Virus record (IMG/VR): IMGVR_UViG_3300032050_000078
Span: 1-64,000 of that record
DNA length: 64,000 nt
Reading direction: 5' to 3' (one strand)
Source of the DNA: a virus
A program made the position numbers and the translations under genes. Shown here in pieces: positions 32,244 to 42,120 of the stretch. The first letter of the stretch is position 1. Each line of letters opens with the position of its first letter. The notes under the pieces were generated by a model, which was not told the DNA's origin, made no database searches, and saw nothing but the letters and a program-made list of their open reading frames with translations.

Positions 32244-33142
32244 TAATCTCGTATTTCAATATAATAATCATTTATTTCTCCCTTCAAATCACAAACATCC
32301 TTATCATCAGGTAATTTGATAATTTTTATTCTACCCCATAGAACTCCACCATTTAATTCGTGATAAAGTTTAACTGCGTTAACCCACGCATCAGCATCCA
32401 AACAAATAATAATATCACCTTTAGCTTTATTATATATTGATTCAAACAATAATTCTGACATATGTTTTCCGAGCATTGGTATTGAGTTTTCTAAGAAAAT
32501 CCCGTCAAAAGCACCTTCAACAAGGTATATATCTTTGTTCCAATCAATTAAATTTTCCCAAAAAATAATTTTTTCTTTCTCGGCTTCGGGATTTCGGTAT
32601 TTAGCTTTAGTATACGGATCCCAACTTCTACCTATGTAATAGTTAAGTTCTCCTTTTGCACTATAAGATGGAATAATTATCCTACCAGAATGACTACCAT
32701 TATCACAGAACCCAATTTGGTATTTTTCAATCATATAATCGGAAATTCCCCGATTATATAGGTAATTTATTGCTTGTTGTCTAATTGGATATCTTGGATT
32801 AACATCCTTAAATAACTTATACTCTTTTGGTAGTTGGACTTTAGGTTTTTTCTTTTCTTTCACCTGAACAGTTTCAGGTTTAAGGATGTTATATAATTTT
32901 TTATGTTTTTTATTCCCGTATTTATCAAAAAGTTTACCCAAAGATCCGTGCGTACCCTCACTTTCAGAACAAGACCAACATTTATAAACATTTGTAAAAT
33001 AATTTACCTCAAGGTTGGATTTGTTTCTATCGTCGTCACATACGGGGCAATTGAAGGATATTTGTCCTCTATTTGGGTAGTGTAATCCGTGATCCCCCAA
33101 AACATCCTCCAATAATTCAACCAAAGATTCATTTTCATCCAT
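32243..33142 (-). CDS. DNA primase (DnaG-type, zinc finger and TOPRIM)
   Basis: A 299-residue protein. Cysteines 32, 35, 55 and 58 (CPVC, then CWSC) form the zinc-binding domain. The TOPRIM fold shows IYLVEGAFDGIF with the catalytic Glu and IIICLDADAW with the DxD. It synthesises RNA primers for lagging-strand replication, as T4 gp61 does. There is no helicase domain; the helicase would be encoded outside this window. It is the first gene of the minus-strand operon that runs to gp46. Confidence 0.92.
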   Translation of the reverse strand: MDENESLVELLEDVLGDHGLHYPNRGQISFNCPVCDDDRNKSNLEVNYFTNVYKCWSCSESEGTHGSLGKLFDKYGNKKHKKLYNILKPETVQVKEKKKPKVQLPKEYKLFKDVNPRYPIRQQAINYLYNRGISDYMIEKYQIGFCDNGSHSGRIIIPSYSAKGELNYYIGRSWDPYTKAKYRNPEAEKEKIIFWENLIDWNKDIYLVEGAFDGIFLENSIPMLGKHMSELLFESIYNKAKGDIIICLDADAWVNAVKLYHELNGGVLWGRIKIIKLPDDKDVCDLKGEINDYYIEIRD

Positions 33143-33204
33143 AAATTATAATATAAACATAAATTATGGAATAATCAAACTTCACAAGTTTTTACATTCC
33201 TTTA

Positions 33205-33212
33205 TATTTATC
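33205..33212 (+). promoter_or_regulatory. TATTTATC element before plus-strand adhesin genes
   Basis: One mismatch to TATTTATA, 17 bases upstream of ATG 33230, in the divergent interval with the primase gene. A short palindrome AAACTTcacAAGTTT (33177-33191) lies in the same interval. Confidence 0.4.
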
Positions 33213-33229
33213 TAAGATAACAATAGTAA

Positions 33230-33451
33230 ATGCCAACAGATATAACAATAAATAATATTTCAGGTTCAACACCATTTGATGTTTATGTATGTGATACAGG
33301 ATACACAAGTTGTATTTATGTATCAACAATCGTAAGTGGTGACTTACCATATACCTTTGAGATTCCACCAGTGTACTCATCTTTAACTGATTTTATAGTT
33401 AAAATTGTGGATGATAATAATTGTGTTGTAACTGACACCGTAACCGTTTAA
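33230..33451 (+). CDS. Small beta-rich tail-associated protein
   Basis: A 73-residue protein. The sequence DITINNISGSTPFDVYVCD matches the start of the 100-residue minus-strand protein at 45259-45561 (VISNVTGLTIPYQIYVCD) and the following PYTFEIPP segment corresponds too. The two are paralogous small modules, each adjacent to large adhesin genes. Probably a tail-tip or fibre accessory domain. It is directly followed by the Thr-Pro-rich gene. Confidence 0.75.
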   Translation: MPTDITINNISGSTPFDVYVCDTGYTSCIYVSTIVSGDLPYTFEIPPVYSSLTDFIVKIVDDNNCVVTDTVTV

Positions 33452-33453
33452 GT

Positions 33454-34566
33454 ATGTCTTGTTTTGGTCAATATTGTGTAAGTGGTACTTCATCATCTTT
33501 TGATGGTACATATTTTTCCGCAGGTACTTACGATGCGGGTTATGATTATTTCACAGGAGATACATATACTATTTATTATTCAACAGGACAAACTCAATGG
33601 TGTTTAGCATTAACTTTAGGGGATCCAAATTGTTTATTATTTGGTAAATCACCTTGTGTAAGTTCTTGTCCTGATTTATGTGATGAACTTTTTAGTTCGG
33701 GTATTTGCCCTACACCAACTCCATCACCAAGTGCTGCTTGTTCAATAGATTTTGATGCGATTTTTGATTGTGATGTACCCACAACACAAACTCCAACTCC
33801 GACACCAACTCCGACATTAACCCCAACAATGACACCAACCTCAACAAACCCTTGTGGTGGGATCGGTATTAATGTTTCGGGTATTACATATACACCAACT
33901 CCAACACCAACTCCAACATTAACTCCAACACCTTCACCTGAAATTACCAGACCATGTAATTATACAGGTTTAGTAACATTTAACACTCTTGATGATTATA
34001 TTAAATGTCCAAATAGCAAACAATTCAAAGATTGTTTAAATGGATTTATTTATTCAACCACTGATGTTATATTAAACCCGACAGGTGGTACTCCAGTAAT
34101 TGGTATGGTATATGAGGCGGAAGTGAATGAGATAGATGTTTGTATTGAGTACATTGGTACTGCGGATAATATTAGTGGTGTTGATATTATAGTCTTGAAC
34201 ACTGAGAATGGTTTAGTTTCTGAAGGAGGATGTCTTGTTTGTATTCCACCTGTTAGTTCAACTCCAACACCTACACCAACACCTACACCTACATTAACAC
34301 CAACTCAAACTCCTGATGTTTGTTGTGAGTATAAAGTAACTAATTTACTATATACTGCAAATACTTTTAATATTAAAAACTGTAGTAATAACGAGACTCA
34401 AGTAATAAACATAAATGGTGGTTCAACAATTACTGTAAAATCATATAAGATACCTGTAGGTAATAACATTAATATAGTTTTTATTGATTGTCCTTGTGTT
34501 ACATTAACTCCGACACCAACTCCGACATTGACTCAAACACCAACACCAACTCCGAGTTCACCATAA
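33454..34566 (+). CDS. Thr-Pro-repeat adhesin-like protein
   Basis: A 370-residue protein. Cys-rich beta modules (FGQYCVSGTSSSFDGTYFSA, then CLLFGKSPCVSSCPDLC) are joined by four Thr-Pro linkers, for example TPTPTPTPTLTPT, including at the very C-terminus. There is no signal peptide, as expected for a virion component. Thr-Pro linkers of this kind space out receptor-binding domains, and the same linker occurs in the proteins at 35281 and 37753. It is a likely fibre or decoration protein expressed from a separate plus-strand unit. Confidence 0.75.
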   Translation: MSCFGQYCVSGTSSSFDGTYFSAGTYDAGYDYFTGDTYTIYYSTGQTQWCLALTLGDPNCLLFGKSPCVSSCPDLCDELFSSGICPTPTPSPSAACSIDFDAIFDCDVPTTQTPTPTPTPTLTPTMTPTSTNPCGGIGINVSGITYTPTPTPTPTLTPTPSPEITRPCNYTGLVTFNTLDDYIKCPNSKQFKDCLNGFIYSTTDVILNPTGGTPVIGMVYEAEVNEIDVCIEYIGTADNISGVDIIVLNTENGLVSEGGCLVCIPPVSSTPTPTPTPTPTLTPTQTPDVCCEYKVTNLLYTANTFNIKNCSNNETQVININGGSTITVKSYKIPVGNNINIVFIDCPCVTLTPTPTPTLTQTPTPTPSSP

Positions 34567-34570
34567 AAAA

Positions 34571-34596
34571 AAATATCGTCTAAAAAGACGATATTT
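34571..34596. terminator. Intrinsic terminator between convergent genes
   Basis: AAATATCGTC (34571-34580) and GACGATATTT (34587-34596) form a perfect ten-base-pair stem with a six-base loop. The T-run is strong on the minus strand, serving the RuvC-like gene; on the plus strand it stands directly after the Thr-Pro gene. Confidence 0.85.
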
Positions 34597-34621
34597 CAAA
34601 TTATCCTTTATCTAACCGATA

Positions 34622-35230
34622 TTATTTCCAAATTTCTTTTGAGTTCATATATCCTAATACACAGGTATAAGCATCGGTTTGATCAAAATTTTCTTTCTTT
34701 AAGGTGTTATTTTTAGTGTACAACCATTGGATTTGAGGTTCTTTTTTTGCCACTAAATCCCAAATAATTTGTTTCTTATCTATGTCTTTTGGAAGTCCCC
34801 CAAATAAAACATGCTTACCTTTATCATTAGGTTGTACTAATTCAGGGAATGCAAATTTTCTTGAGTTATATGTTGATATAAATTCGGGAACTATACCTAA
34901 CGCATCATAAATTTCTTTACATATTAATGTGTTAAATCTTAAAAGAGTTTGAATTGTATAGACATTATTTGAGTTCAACAACGGTTCCTCAATAACTACA
35001 TTAACAATCCCTAAATTTTTATATTCGGATAATTTTGTTCTGAATATTTCAGATTTAAGTAACAACTCCATCATTTTATTATCTCCAAAGTCTTTTGCTT
35101 TTGGTCTTGGTGAGATGTGAGTTAATTCTAATAATTCTTGTTCTTTAATATCAAATAATGCCCACCCAATGGTTCTTGTTGAGACATCTAGTCCAAGGAC
35201 TTTTGGTGAATTTTTAATAGTTTTAGTCAT
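34622..35230 (-). CDS. RuvC-like Holliday-junction resolvase
   Basis: A 202-residue protein with the RNase H-like fold of RuvC. VLGLDVSTRTIGWALFD carries the first catalytic Asp, VNVVIEEPLL the Glu, and FDQTDAYTCVLGY the C-terminal Asp pair. It resolves branched DNA before packaging, a role filled by endonuclease VII in T4. It is oddly placed between two adhesin genes and has its own terminator. Confidence 0.85.
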   Translation of the reverse strand: MTKTIKNSPKVLGLDVSTRTIGWALFDIKEQELLELTHISPRPKAKDFGDNKMMELLLKSEIFRTKLSEYKNLGIVNVVIEEPLLNSNNVYTIQTLLRFNTLICKEIYDALGIVPEFISTYNSRKFAFPELVQPNDKGKHVLFGGLPKDIDKKQIIWDLVAKKEPQIQWLYTKNNTLKKENFDQTDAYTCVLGYMNSKEIWK

Positions 35231-35280
35231 AAAAAATGATTTATTAATAATATAACAACTATTAATTAAAATTAAAGTTT

Positions 35281-37719
35281 TTAGAAATCTAACTTAACTA
35301 CGAACTGTTGGATACCTTGTCTTAGAACTGGTGATTGTAGTTTGGACATTACTAATATATCTTTATTTCTATCCAATAATGCAATCTCAGTAATATATGA
35401 TTTAGTTCCTTGAGTCCAAGTAGGATTTGATGTGTTTAAGAATTCAGCATTACTCAAATTAATCTTATATTTCATTTCATATATTGTTGCTTGGATATCT
35501 GTTTCCAAACCACCATAAAAATAAAATTCATCACCAAAATTTAATGTTTCACCTGTGGATCCTAATGTAGTTAAGGATATGTAATTATTTAAATTATAAT
35601 ATGGTGCTGCGTTGTATAATTCAGGTGTAATTACGAATGTCGTGCCTGTAATACCATCTTGAGTTAAATATCCATTAATTGTTGACGCACTAATAACATC
35701 GGTATAATCAATTATTCTCCATTGAGTTGAGTCAGGTCTATTTCCTGTTATAACTTTTTGACACAGAATTTCAAAATTAGTACCAAAATATCCTTGAGGT
35801 AAGTAGTTACAAGAAGTAATACAAGGTGTTCCAGCACTGTATGAAGGTTGTACCATACATCCGAATTCCGCACCAAATCTTAATGCAACATTTTTAGATG
35901 TGTCAGGATTACAATCATTATTATTACCGATTACTTTTGAGTAATAATTACAATGTAGTGAATCTGTAAAACCAGTTTGATTTGTGAATCTATAAGTCAC
36001 ATACATAGTTTCGTTATTTCCTGTTAAGATACCATCTACCGTTGTTGTTGGTGTTCCACAAGTATTTGGGGTTACTAAGGAAACTTGAGGTGCTGGTAAA
36101 GTCCAGTTTCTATTTGACTTATATGACATCGCCGCAATTATTTCCTCATCATCAATAATAACTATCTTACTATCAGGGAATACTTTACCAATTCTACTTG
36201 GGTATCCATCAGCATTTGCGTGAGTATCCCAAAGATGATAATATCTAATACCAGGTTGATTCATCCCTGAATTTTTATTTGATTGTATGTATTGGACATC
36301 AAATAGATTTTTATCTTCAAACCCCGCAGGATCAACCCAAAATGTTTCTCCCGAACAACACGCAGGATTTTTATGCCACATCAACCAAGGTAGATGTAAT
36401 TTAAAGTTTCTTGCTTGTCCTGTTGTATCATCAGGATTTGCGGAATCATATGGTTCTAGCGCAAATTTCTCTCCATAGAAGAAGTCAATGGTTTGATTTG
36501 TATAATGTATTATTGCAATTGCTTTTTGTTCTTCAGGTTGTACCGTAATCTTTTCATCAAATGAATTGTAGTAATATACCGAACTAGTGTCTTTTTGTCC
36601 CAAACTTGATGCGTATCCAAAATATTCTTTTGTCCCAAGATAATCTATTGATCCAAAATATTCATATCCCTCATATGTTGCAGGATATAAACCTGCAGGA
36701 TTTTCACTCCAAGGAATATTCATGTTCCATATTTTAACATCAAACTCATCAATATCACAAACAGTTTCAAAATTAATAACATCACTACTCCAATGAGGTG
36801 CCGGTGTTATACTATCATAAAGTGTTGTCATATTTGGTGGATAGATTAATGTTCTTGAATAACATGACCCAGAAAATGATGAAAAGTCAGGTAAATTCCT
36901 ATCAACAGTAATAACATTGTTACAGTACGCAATAATTCTATATGTCATCATTGGATAACAACTATTAATTGACATATAACAATCCGCCATAGGTGGTGGA
37001 GGACACGCAGGTGTGTTTGATGGTGTTAAACAAGGTGTCTTAGTTGGTGTTGGCGTTGGTGTTGCCGAACACACAAATGTATACGTTGAACTTGGTGTTG
37101 GGGTTGGTGTCGGTGTTGATGCGACGGACGCTGATGGTGTTGGGGTTGGTAAATTATAACAAGTGTTATTTATATCCCATTTACCGTCATAATATATTGT
37201 AATAAAATCACCAACTGAAGGTATTCCCTCATTAATTAAATTAGAACCAGAATATATTAATTCAACTTGGTTTGTTCCACTTAAAGAACACATATTTACA
37301 ACATAGTTTGAGCTAACTACATAATTATTGTTAGTTAAAGCACTCCAACTAATTGTGGTTGCACTAGTATTTCCTGAAAAAAATCCTCTTAAAGGAGCTC
37401 TATTAAATACAGGTTCAATAACCGAATCCATATAAGGAATTCCATATGTATTACCGGCAGAACCATCTACATAATAAGGGTATTTAACATTTTGTCTATT
37501 TGATTGTGGTGAACCAGCACTATTTTGACTATTAAATGGTGGTTCCAATACCATACTATATGGTTGATTATATGTTGACGATAATGCATTGTACGATACT
37601 TCACTATCCCCAACTTGGAAATACGCAATGTTAAAGTTACCTTCAGATAATTTTTGTCTACCTGTATCAGTAACTCTTGTATTGATTAAACCAGATGTAT
37701 TTTTGAGTATATATGCCAT
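35281..37719 (-). CDS. Large tail or baseplate protein with Thr-Pro linker
   Basis: An 812-residue protein. The N-terminus (AYILKNTSGLINTRVTDTGR, then GNFNIAYFQVGDSEVSYN) resembles the attachment domain of phage tail proteins. A Thr/Pro/Ser linker lies at about 190-240 (PTPTPTPSSTYTF). A large beta-rich central domain follows. The C-terminal segment SYITEIALLDRNKDILVMSK, ending FVVKLDF, resembles the end of tail-fibre-associated proteins. A TATTTATA lies six bases before the ATG. Probably a virion protein of the tail tip. Confidence 0.75.
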   Translation of the reverse strand: MAYILKNTSGLINTRVTDTGRQKLSEGNFNIAYFQVGDSEVSYNALSSTYNQPYSMVLEPPFNSQNSAGSPQSNRQNVKYPYYVDGSAGNTYGIPYMDSVIEPVFNRAPLRGFFSGNTSATTISWSALTNNNYVVSSNYVVNMCSLSGTNQVELIYSGSNLINEGIPSVGDFITIYYDGKWDINNTCYNLPTPTPSASVASTPTPTPTPSSTYTFVCSATPTPTPTKTPCLTPSNTPACPPPPMADCYMSINSCYPMMTYRIIAYCNNVITVDRNLPDFSSFSGSCYSRTLIYPPNMTTLYDSITPAPHWSSDVINFETVCDIDEFDVKIWNMNIPWSENPAGLYPATYEGYEYFGSIDYLGTKEYFGYASSLGQKDTSSVYYYNSFDEKITVQPEEQKAIAIIHYTNQTIDFFYGEKFALEPYDSANPDDTTGQARNFKLHLPWLMWHKNPACCSGETFWVDPAGFEDKNLFDVQYIQSNKNSGMNQPGIRYYHLWDTHANADGYPSRIGKVFPDSKIVIIDDEEIIAAMSYKSNRNWTLPAPQVSLVTPNTCGTPTTTVDGILTGNNETMYVTYRFTNQTGFTDSLHCNYYSKVIGNNNDCNPDTSKNVALRFGAEFGCMVQPSYSAGTPCITSCNYLPQGYFGTNFEILCQKVITGNRPDSTQWRIIDYTDVISASTINGYLTQDGITGTTFVITPELYNAAPYYNLNNYISLTTLGSTGETLNFGDEFYFYGGLETDIQATIYEMKYKINLSNAEFLNTSNPTWTQGTKSYITEIALLDRNKDILVMSKLQSPVLRQGIQQFVVKLDF

Positions 37720-37725
37720 TTGTTA

Positions 37726-37733
37726 TATAAATA
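37726..37733 (-). promoter_or_regulatory. TATTTATA element before the 812-residue gene
   Basis: A perfect match 6 bases before the ATG at 37719. Confidence 0.45.
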
Positions 37734-37752
37734 CTATGTTTGATATTTTATT

Positions 37753-39339
37753 TTACCCTACTTTTCCTATCGGTTTATTTATTACGGTTACCGAACAACA
37801 AGGACAGTTAGTTAACTTTACATCATTTAAATATAAATTATATGAATGTTTTTCAGATAAACAGTGAGTTTCTAAAGGTAGATTCAATATTGGTGTTGGA
37901 TTACTAATTGTACCACTAACAGTGTCTCCCTGTACCATAGTTATATTATCCCAAGTAAATGTTGTAAGTGACTCAACAACAACACCTCCAATACACACTT
38001 TATCAGGTAAAGCATTTGATGACCCACTATTAGTGGTTGTACTATATGGAACAGGAATCATATTTTTATTTACTGTAACCACATTATTCCAAGTGTACGC
38101 ATTAAATTGAGGTTGTTCTGTAAAATATTTCTCATGTACTAAATCAAATGAAAGAGTAGTACCTACAGGTAATTGTGGTGAAACCGTAACATTAAATGCG
38201 GTTGACGTGGCGTTTAGTGATAATGTTAGTGCATATATTTGAGGTGCTGCCGGTTGTATTAAATTCACAATTTGACTAAATGTTTGTCCTGAAGAGTCTG
38301 TAACAATTGTTGTGTATAACCCAGGACATAGACTTTGGAAGATAGGTTGGTTAGGGAAGAAGTTGAATCCATCTATACTATACTCATATGGTGGAACTCC
38401 ATCAATAATATTAAATATTATACTTCCGTCACTAATACATCCACCTAAACCATCTTTACGAACACAAGTAGGTTGGTTAACTGTTAATTCATATCTCAAT
38501 ATGTCTTGACTTGCACAAGTTCCTTCACTCATTTGTACCGATAATATTGACGGATTTGGTGGTACTGAACCAATAGATTGCCATCCAGCAATAGGTGGTG
38601 TAGCTGGATTTAAATTAACTAAACTACCGTATGTCCATCCTGACACTTCCCACTGACTTGTACCACTCATCCATACCACATCATAACCTGAAGGTGTTGA
38701 TGTCCAAGTTGGTTTTCCATTATAATACCCATTATAACCAAAATCAATTAATTCAAGATAAGGATCTTTACCTATTCTACCTTCAACAATTAAACATAAA
38801 CCACTAAATGCCGGTATCGGTGTAGGAGTTGGTGTAGGAGTTGGTGTTGGTGTCGGACTTGGTGCGGTTAAATAACAAGTTGTTCTTGCGGTAAAGTCAC
38901 CATAAAAATCGGTAACAACCGCATCATATTCTCCTGAACCCAAATTTGTTAATGTTTGAGAATAATTACCATTTTCCCATGATATAAAATATGGTGGTGT
39001 ACCTCCTGTAATATACAAAGATGCCACACCGTCAAAACTATTACTTGTTGTTGGATTTTCAGTTAAACATTGTACTCCCAATGGGAATATTGTTATTACA
39101 TCGCATTCATTTTGATATTTAAATAATCCACCAGGGCAAACTCCATTAACACAGAGTCCTTTAACTTCAAAATCAATATCTAAACAATTTGTTATTGGAT
39201 CAAAATTTTCACTACATATATTGTATGTTGTACCACTTTGGAATGTTTCTGTTACAGTGTTTCCACTACAATCTTGATAGGTTAAATCATACTGATTAAC
39301 CTTTGCAAAACTAAATTCTAAACAATAACAATTGGACAT
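37753..39339 (-). CDS. Adhesin-like tail protein with SprB-type repeat and Thr-Pro linker
   Basis: A 528-residue protein. A Cys-rich N-terminal domain (SNCYCLEFSFAKVNQYDLT) is followed by an SprB-like repeat around 105-155 (YITGGTPPYFISWENGNYSQ, then LGSGEYDAVVTDFYGD), a Thr-Pro linker near 165 (PTPTPTPTPTPTP), a beta domain, and a second SprB-like unit with IIDGVPPYEYSIDGFNFF near 310. SprB repeats are characteristic of cell-surface adhesins of gliding Bacteroidetes. It is likely a host-binding virion protein. A TATTTATA is 16 bases upstream. Confidence 0.8.
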   Translation of the reverse strand: MSNCYCLEFSFAKVNQYDLTYQDCSGNTVTETFQSGTTYNICSENFDPITNCLDIDFEVKGLCVNGVCPGGLFKYQNECDVITIFPLGVQCLTENPTTSNSFDGVASLYITGGTPPYFISWENGNYSQTLTNLGSGEYDAVVTDFYGDFTARTTCYLTAPSPTPTPTPTPTPTPIPAFSGLCLIVEGRIGKDPYLELIDFGYNGYYNGKPTWTSTPSGYDVVWMSGTSQWEVSGWTYGSLVNLNPATPPIAGWQSIGSVPPNPSILSVQMSEGTCASQDILRYELTVNQPTCVRKDGLGGCISDGSIIFNIIDGVPPYEYSIDGFNFFPNQPIFQSLCPGLYTTIVTDSSGQTFSQIVNLIQPAAPQIYALTLSLNATSTAFNVTVSPQLPVGTTLSFDLVHEKYFTEQPQFNAYTWNNVVTVNKNMIPVPYSTTTNSGSSNALPDKVCIGGVVVESLTTFTWDNITMVQGDTVSGTISNPTPILNLPLETHCLSEKHSYNLYLNDVKLTNCPCCSVTVINKPIGKVG

Positions 39340-39355
39340 TTATATTCTCTTTTAC

Positions 39356-39363
39356 TATAAATA
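39356..39363 (-). promoter_or_regulatory. TATTTATA element before the 528-residue gene
   Basis: A perfect match 16 bases upstream of the ATG at 39339. Confidence 0.5.
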
Positions 39364-39428
39364 ATCAACTTACCATTTTTTAGTAAATTAATTATAAATA
39401 AAGATATTATAGTATTGTAAAAAGTGAA

Positions 39429-40880
39429 TTATGGAACATAGTAAATACCACAACCTGTCGTACAATAATAAACAGAACCTGAAGGTAATGGTAATGACGA
39501 TTCATTTGGTAAATCCATAATTGATAAACAATTCATATATGTCGTATTAGGACAAGAAGTTGCTATTCCATTACCAACAATAAATGAACAATCGTGTATA
39601 ACCGTATTTCCAGAACCACCTAATATTGACGAAGATATTCCAATTGATGTGTTACATATACCACCACTTATTGTTGAATATGTAGATCCTGTTAATATTG
39701 TATTTTGATAACCACCACCAATTGTTGTACTTGTTGATCCTGTTAAAATTGTATTACAATACCCACCACTTATTGTTGAATACGAAGCACTTGATGTGTT
39801 ACTACGACCACCACCTATTATTGAATATGTTGACCCCGTTAATGTTGTATTTCTATATCCACCACTTACGGTTGAGTAACAAGCACTTGATGTGTTGTAT
39901 TTTCCCCCACCAATTGTCACATAATAAGAACTTGATGTGTTACCCGCACCTCCTACAACTGTTGAAAAATTATTAGTTGATTTGTTAAATGATCCGCCAC
40001 CAACAAATGAACCATTACCACTTGATGTGTTACCTCTACCTCCACCTATGGTTGAGCAATCTCCACTTGATGTATTATTTAGTCCTCCACTTACGGTTGA
40101 ATAATAACTACTTAAAACATTATTAATAGTTAATGTAACATCATTTGATGATGTACCACCAGGAAAAGTTGTTCCTGTAATAAAAATAGTGTCACCATTA
40201 CTATATCCAAAACCTCCATTTGTGATTGTAACTCCAGTTATTGTATTACCACTAACATCAAATGTAAAATCCGCACCAACACCATAACCACTTGTTGTTG
40301 TTTGAGAATAAGGTCCGTAAGTCGCATCTGCAAGACCTAATCCAGCACTTGGAGTATATGAACTTAGAGTTGAGATAACACCTGTTGGTCCTGTTAAATT
40401 ATTTGCACCACCCGATATAACACTTCCACAAGAACTATTATTATTGAAGGATCCTCCACCAATAAATGAATAAATACCGCTTGATGTGTTGTTACGACCA
40501 CCACTTACCGTCGAATAAACACAACTAGATGTGTTAGCCGCTCCACCACCAACTGTTGAGTAATAACTACTCGATGTATTAAGGTATCCACCACTTACAG
40601 TTGATTTATTTCCACTTGAGGTATTACAATAACCTCCACTAACTGTTGAATAACTTCCCGACGCTTCATTATTATTATCACATCTCATTGTTGATCCAAT
40701 TCCTGCATCCAAAACCATAATTGTGGAACCACTTATAGTGTCCATCATCTGACTAACGGTTGCTTTATATGATGAACCCGCAGGATCGTCAGTTATATCT
40801 GTCGGAATTACAATATGAATTAAATCATTTAATGTGACTCCCGTTGCCAATACTCTGTCTGTAAGTTTTTGATTTGCCAT
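39429..40880 (-). CDS. Repetitive beta-helix-type tail fibre, short paralogue
   Basis: A 483-residue protein. After an 80-residue head domain (LATGVTLNDLIHIVIPTDI, then DPAGSSYKATVSQ) it has repeats of about 15 residues of the type YSTVSGGYCNTSSGN. These resemble the head repeats of trimeric autotransporters and the NTASGxYSTVxGG arrays of bacterial and phage fibres. A non-repeat insert at about 170-265 (with GGFGYSNGDTIFITG) interrupts the array. The head domain is shared with the 1035-residue fibre at 42117, so both probably dock on the same baseplate site. A TATTTATA (40901-40908) lies 20 bases upstream. Confidence 0.85.
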   Translation of the reverse strand: MANQKLTDRVLATGVTLNDLIHIVIPTDITDDPAGSSYKATVSQMMDTISGSTIMVLDAGIGSTMRCDNNNEASGSYSTVSGGYCNTSSGNKSTVSGGYLNTSSSYYSTVGGGAANTSSCVYSTVSGGRNNTSSGIYSFIGGGSFNNNSSCGSVISGGANNLTGPTGVISTLSSYTPSAGLGLADATYGPYSQTTTSGYGVGADFTFDVSGNTITGVTITNGGFGYSNGDTIFITGTTFPGGTSSNDVTLTINNVLSSYYSTVSGGLNNTSSGDCSTIGGGRGNTSSGNGSFVGGGSFNKSTNNFSTVVGGAGNTSSSYYVTIGGGKYNTSSACYSTVSGGYRNTTLTGSTYSIIGGGRSNTSSASYSTISGGYCNTILTGSTSTTIGGGYQNTILTGSTYSTISGGICNTSIGISSSILGGSGNTVIHDCSFIVGNGIATSCPNTTYMNCLSIMDLPNESSLPLPSGSVYYCTTGCGIYYVP

Positions 40881-40899
40881 TTTTTAATCTATTTTTATT

Positions 40900-42120
40900 T
40901 TATAAATAATATAATACTTCTGCGGTTCCCAAAAATGTTGCACTTGCACTTAATGGTGTTATACATACCCACATTTCATCAAGTGTTCCATCAACATTAG
41001 AACCAACTCTAATTTGATTATCATCCACTTTAATTGTTGAAAGTGCTGATGATCCTGATTCACCAATTAAAGACGACATAATGTGACCTGGTGATGTTAT
41101 CGTTGTTGTAACAGTCCCATTATATATTGAATATTGAAATGGTGAATTTGGTATATCTGTCCAACTTGGAGTTGCAGATAATGTAGGATTAAATTCAATA
41201 GTCACTAAGTAATTATCATTTGAGGTATTTAAAATACTCAAACTACTATATTGCGATGTCACTGATTTATAACTTGGTTTAAGTCTATAACCAATATATG
41301 GATATTTTGTACCTGACGAATTTAAATCTGCAGTGGTTGAGTTTATAACTCCTACAGTGGAATATAGTCCGTTTAATGCTCCTTCGGTTGATACTTGTGA
41401 ACATATCATATCAAAACTTCCTGAACCAACACCAACTTGTCTTATTTCATACCTTATTGGTTGATTTGGTGATGACATATAAACATTTGGTTCGTTATTA
41501 GCACAATTATGTTCGGTAAAATAAATTAATATTCCATCTAAATCCAAACCAAATCTCATTCTACCAACACCTAACCATTGATAATCAACTGACATTAAAT
41601 TAGTGTTAGACCAATCTAAACCTATTGGGTTAAATTCATTAGTGTTCCATACGGTTGTTGCCGCACTATAAACCGTAGTTCCCGATCTCCATATTTGAAA
41701 ACTTATTTCGTTTGTTACCCCATTACTTTCTAAAAAGAACCCATCAAAAACCGAATTATATGTAGATGCCGTTGTTGAGGTGAATCCTCCCACCCTTTTT
41801 ATGACATTTGTTTCTAACTGAAAATTTGAGAAACTTGCTTGGAATAATTGACTTTTTCCTGGTTGGTAAATAGGGTGTGTTTTTGATTGTCTTATAACTA
41901 AATCATTATTTGCCGCAGTTGACATTCTAACTCTCGCAAATTGTTGATTAAAAATTGACGTTGCAGTTCCTGCGGTAACCTCATTTACTTGTAATGGATT
42001 TTTATCGTATACGTGTTTAATGTCCAATAAATTTTGGACTGCGGCAGTTCTTAACCTACCAAATGCATCTAAATTTGCACTGTCACTATAAGATACTTGA
42101 TTATTAAAAATAAAACTCAT
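40900..42120 (-). CDS. Tail-associated structural protein
   Basis: A 406-residue protein. ATG 42120 gives an ATGA overlap with the preceding fibre gene and is preferred to the in-frame TTG at 42132. The N-terminal SYSDSANLDAFGRLRTA resembles a widespread opening of phage virion proteins (ANLDAFGRLRVS). The rest is beta-rich without repeats. It lies between two paralogous repetitive fibres and may be the protein on which they are assembled, or a separate fibre; the exact position in the virion is unknown. Confidence 0.8.
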   Translation of the reverse strand: MSFIFNNQVSYSDSANLDAFGRLRTAAVQNLLDIKHVYDKNPLQVNEVTAGTATSIFNQQFARVRMSTAANNDLVIRQSKTHPIYQPGKSQLFQASFSNFQLETNVIKRVGGFTSTTASTYNSVFDGFFLESNGVTNEISFQIWRSGTTVYSAATTVWNTNEFNPIGLDWSNTNLMSVDYQWLGVGRMRFGLDLDGILIYFTEHNCANNEPNVYMSSPNQPIRYEIRQVGVGSGSFDMICSQVSTEGALNGLYSTVGVINSTTADLNSSGTKYPYIGYRLKPSYKSVTSQYSSLSILNTSNDNYLVTIEFNPTLSATPSWTDIPNSPFQYSIYNGTVTTTITSPGHIMSSLIGESGSSALSTIKVDDNQIRVGSNVDGTLDEMWVCITPLSASATFLGTAEVLYYL

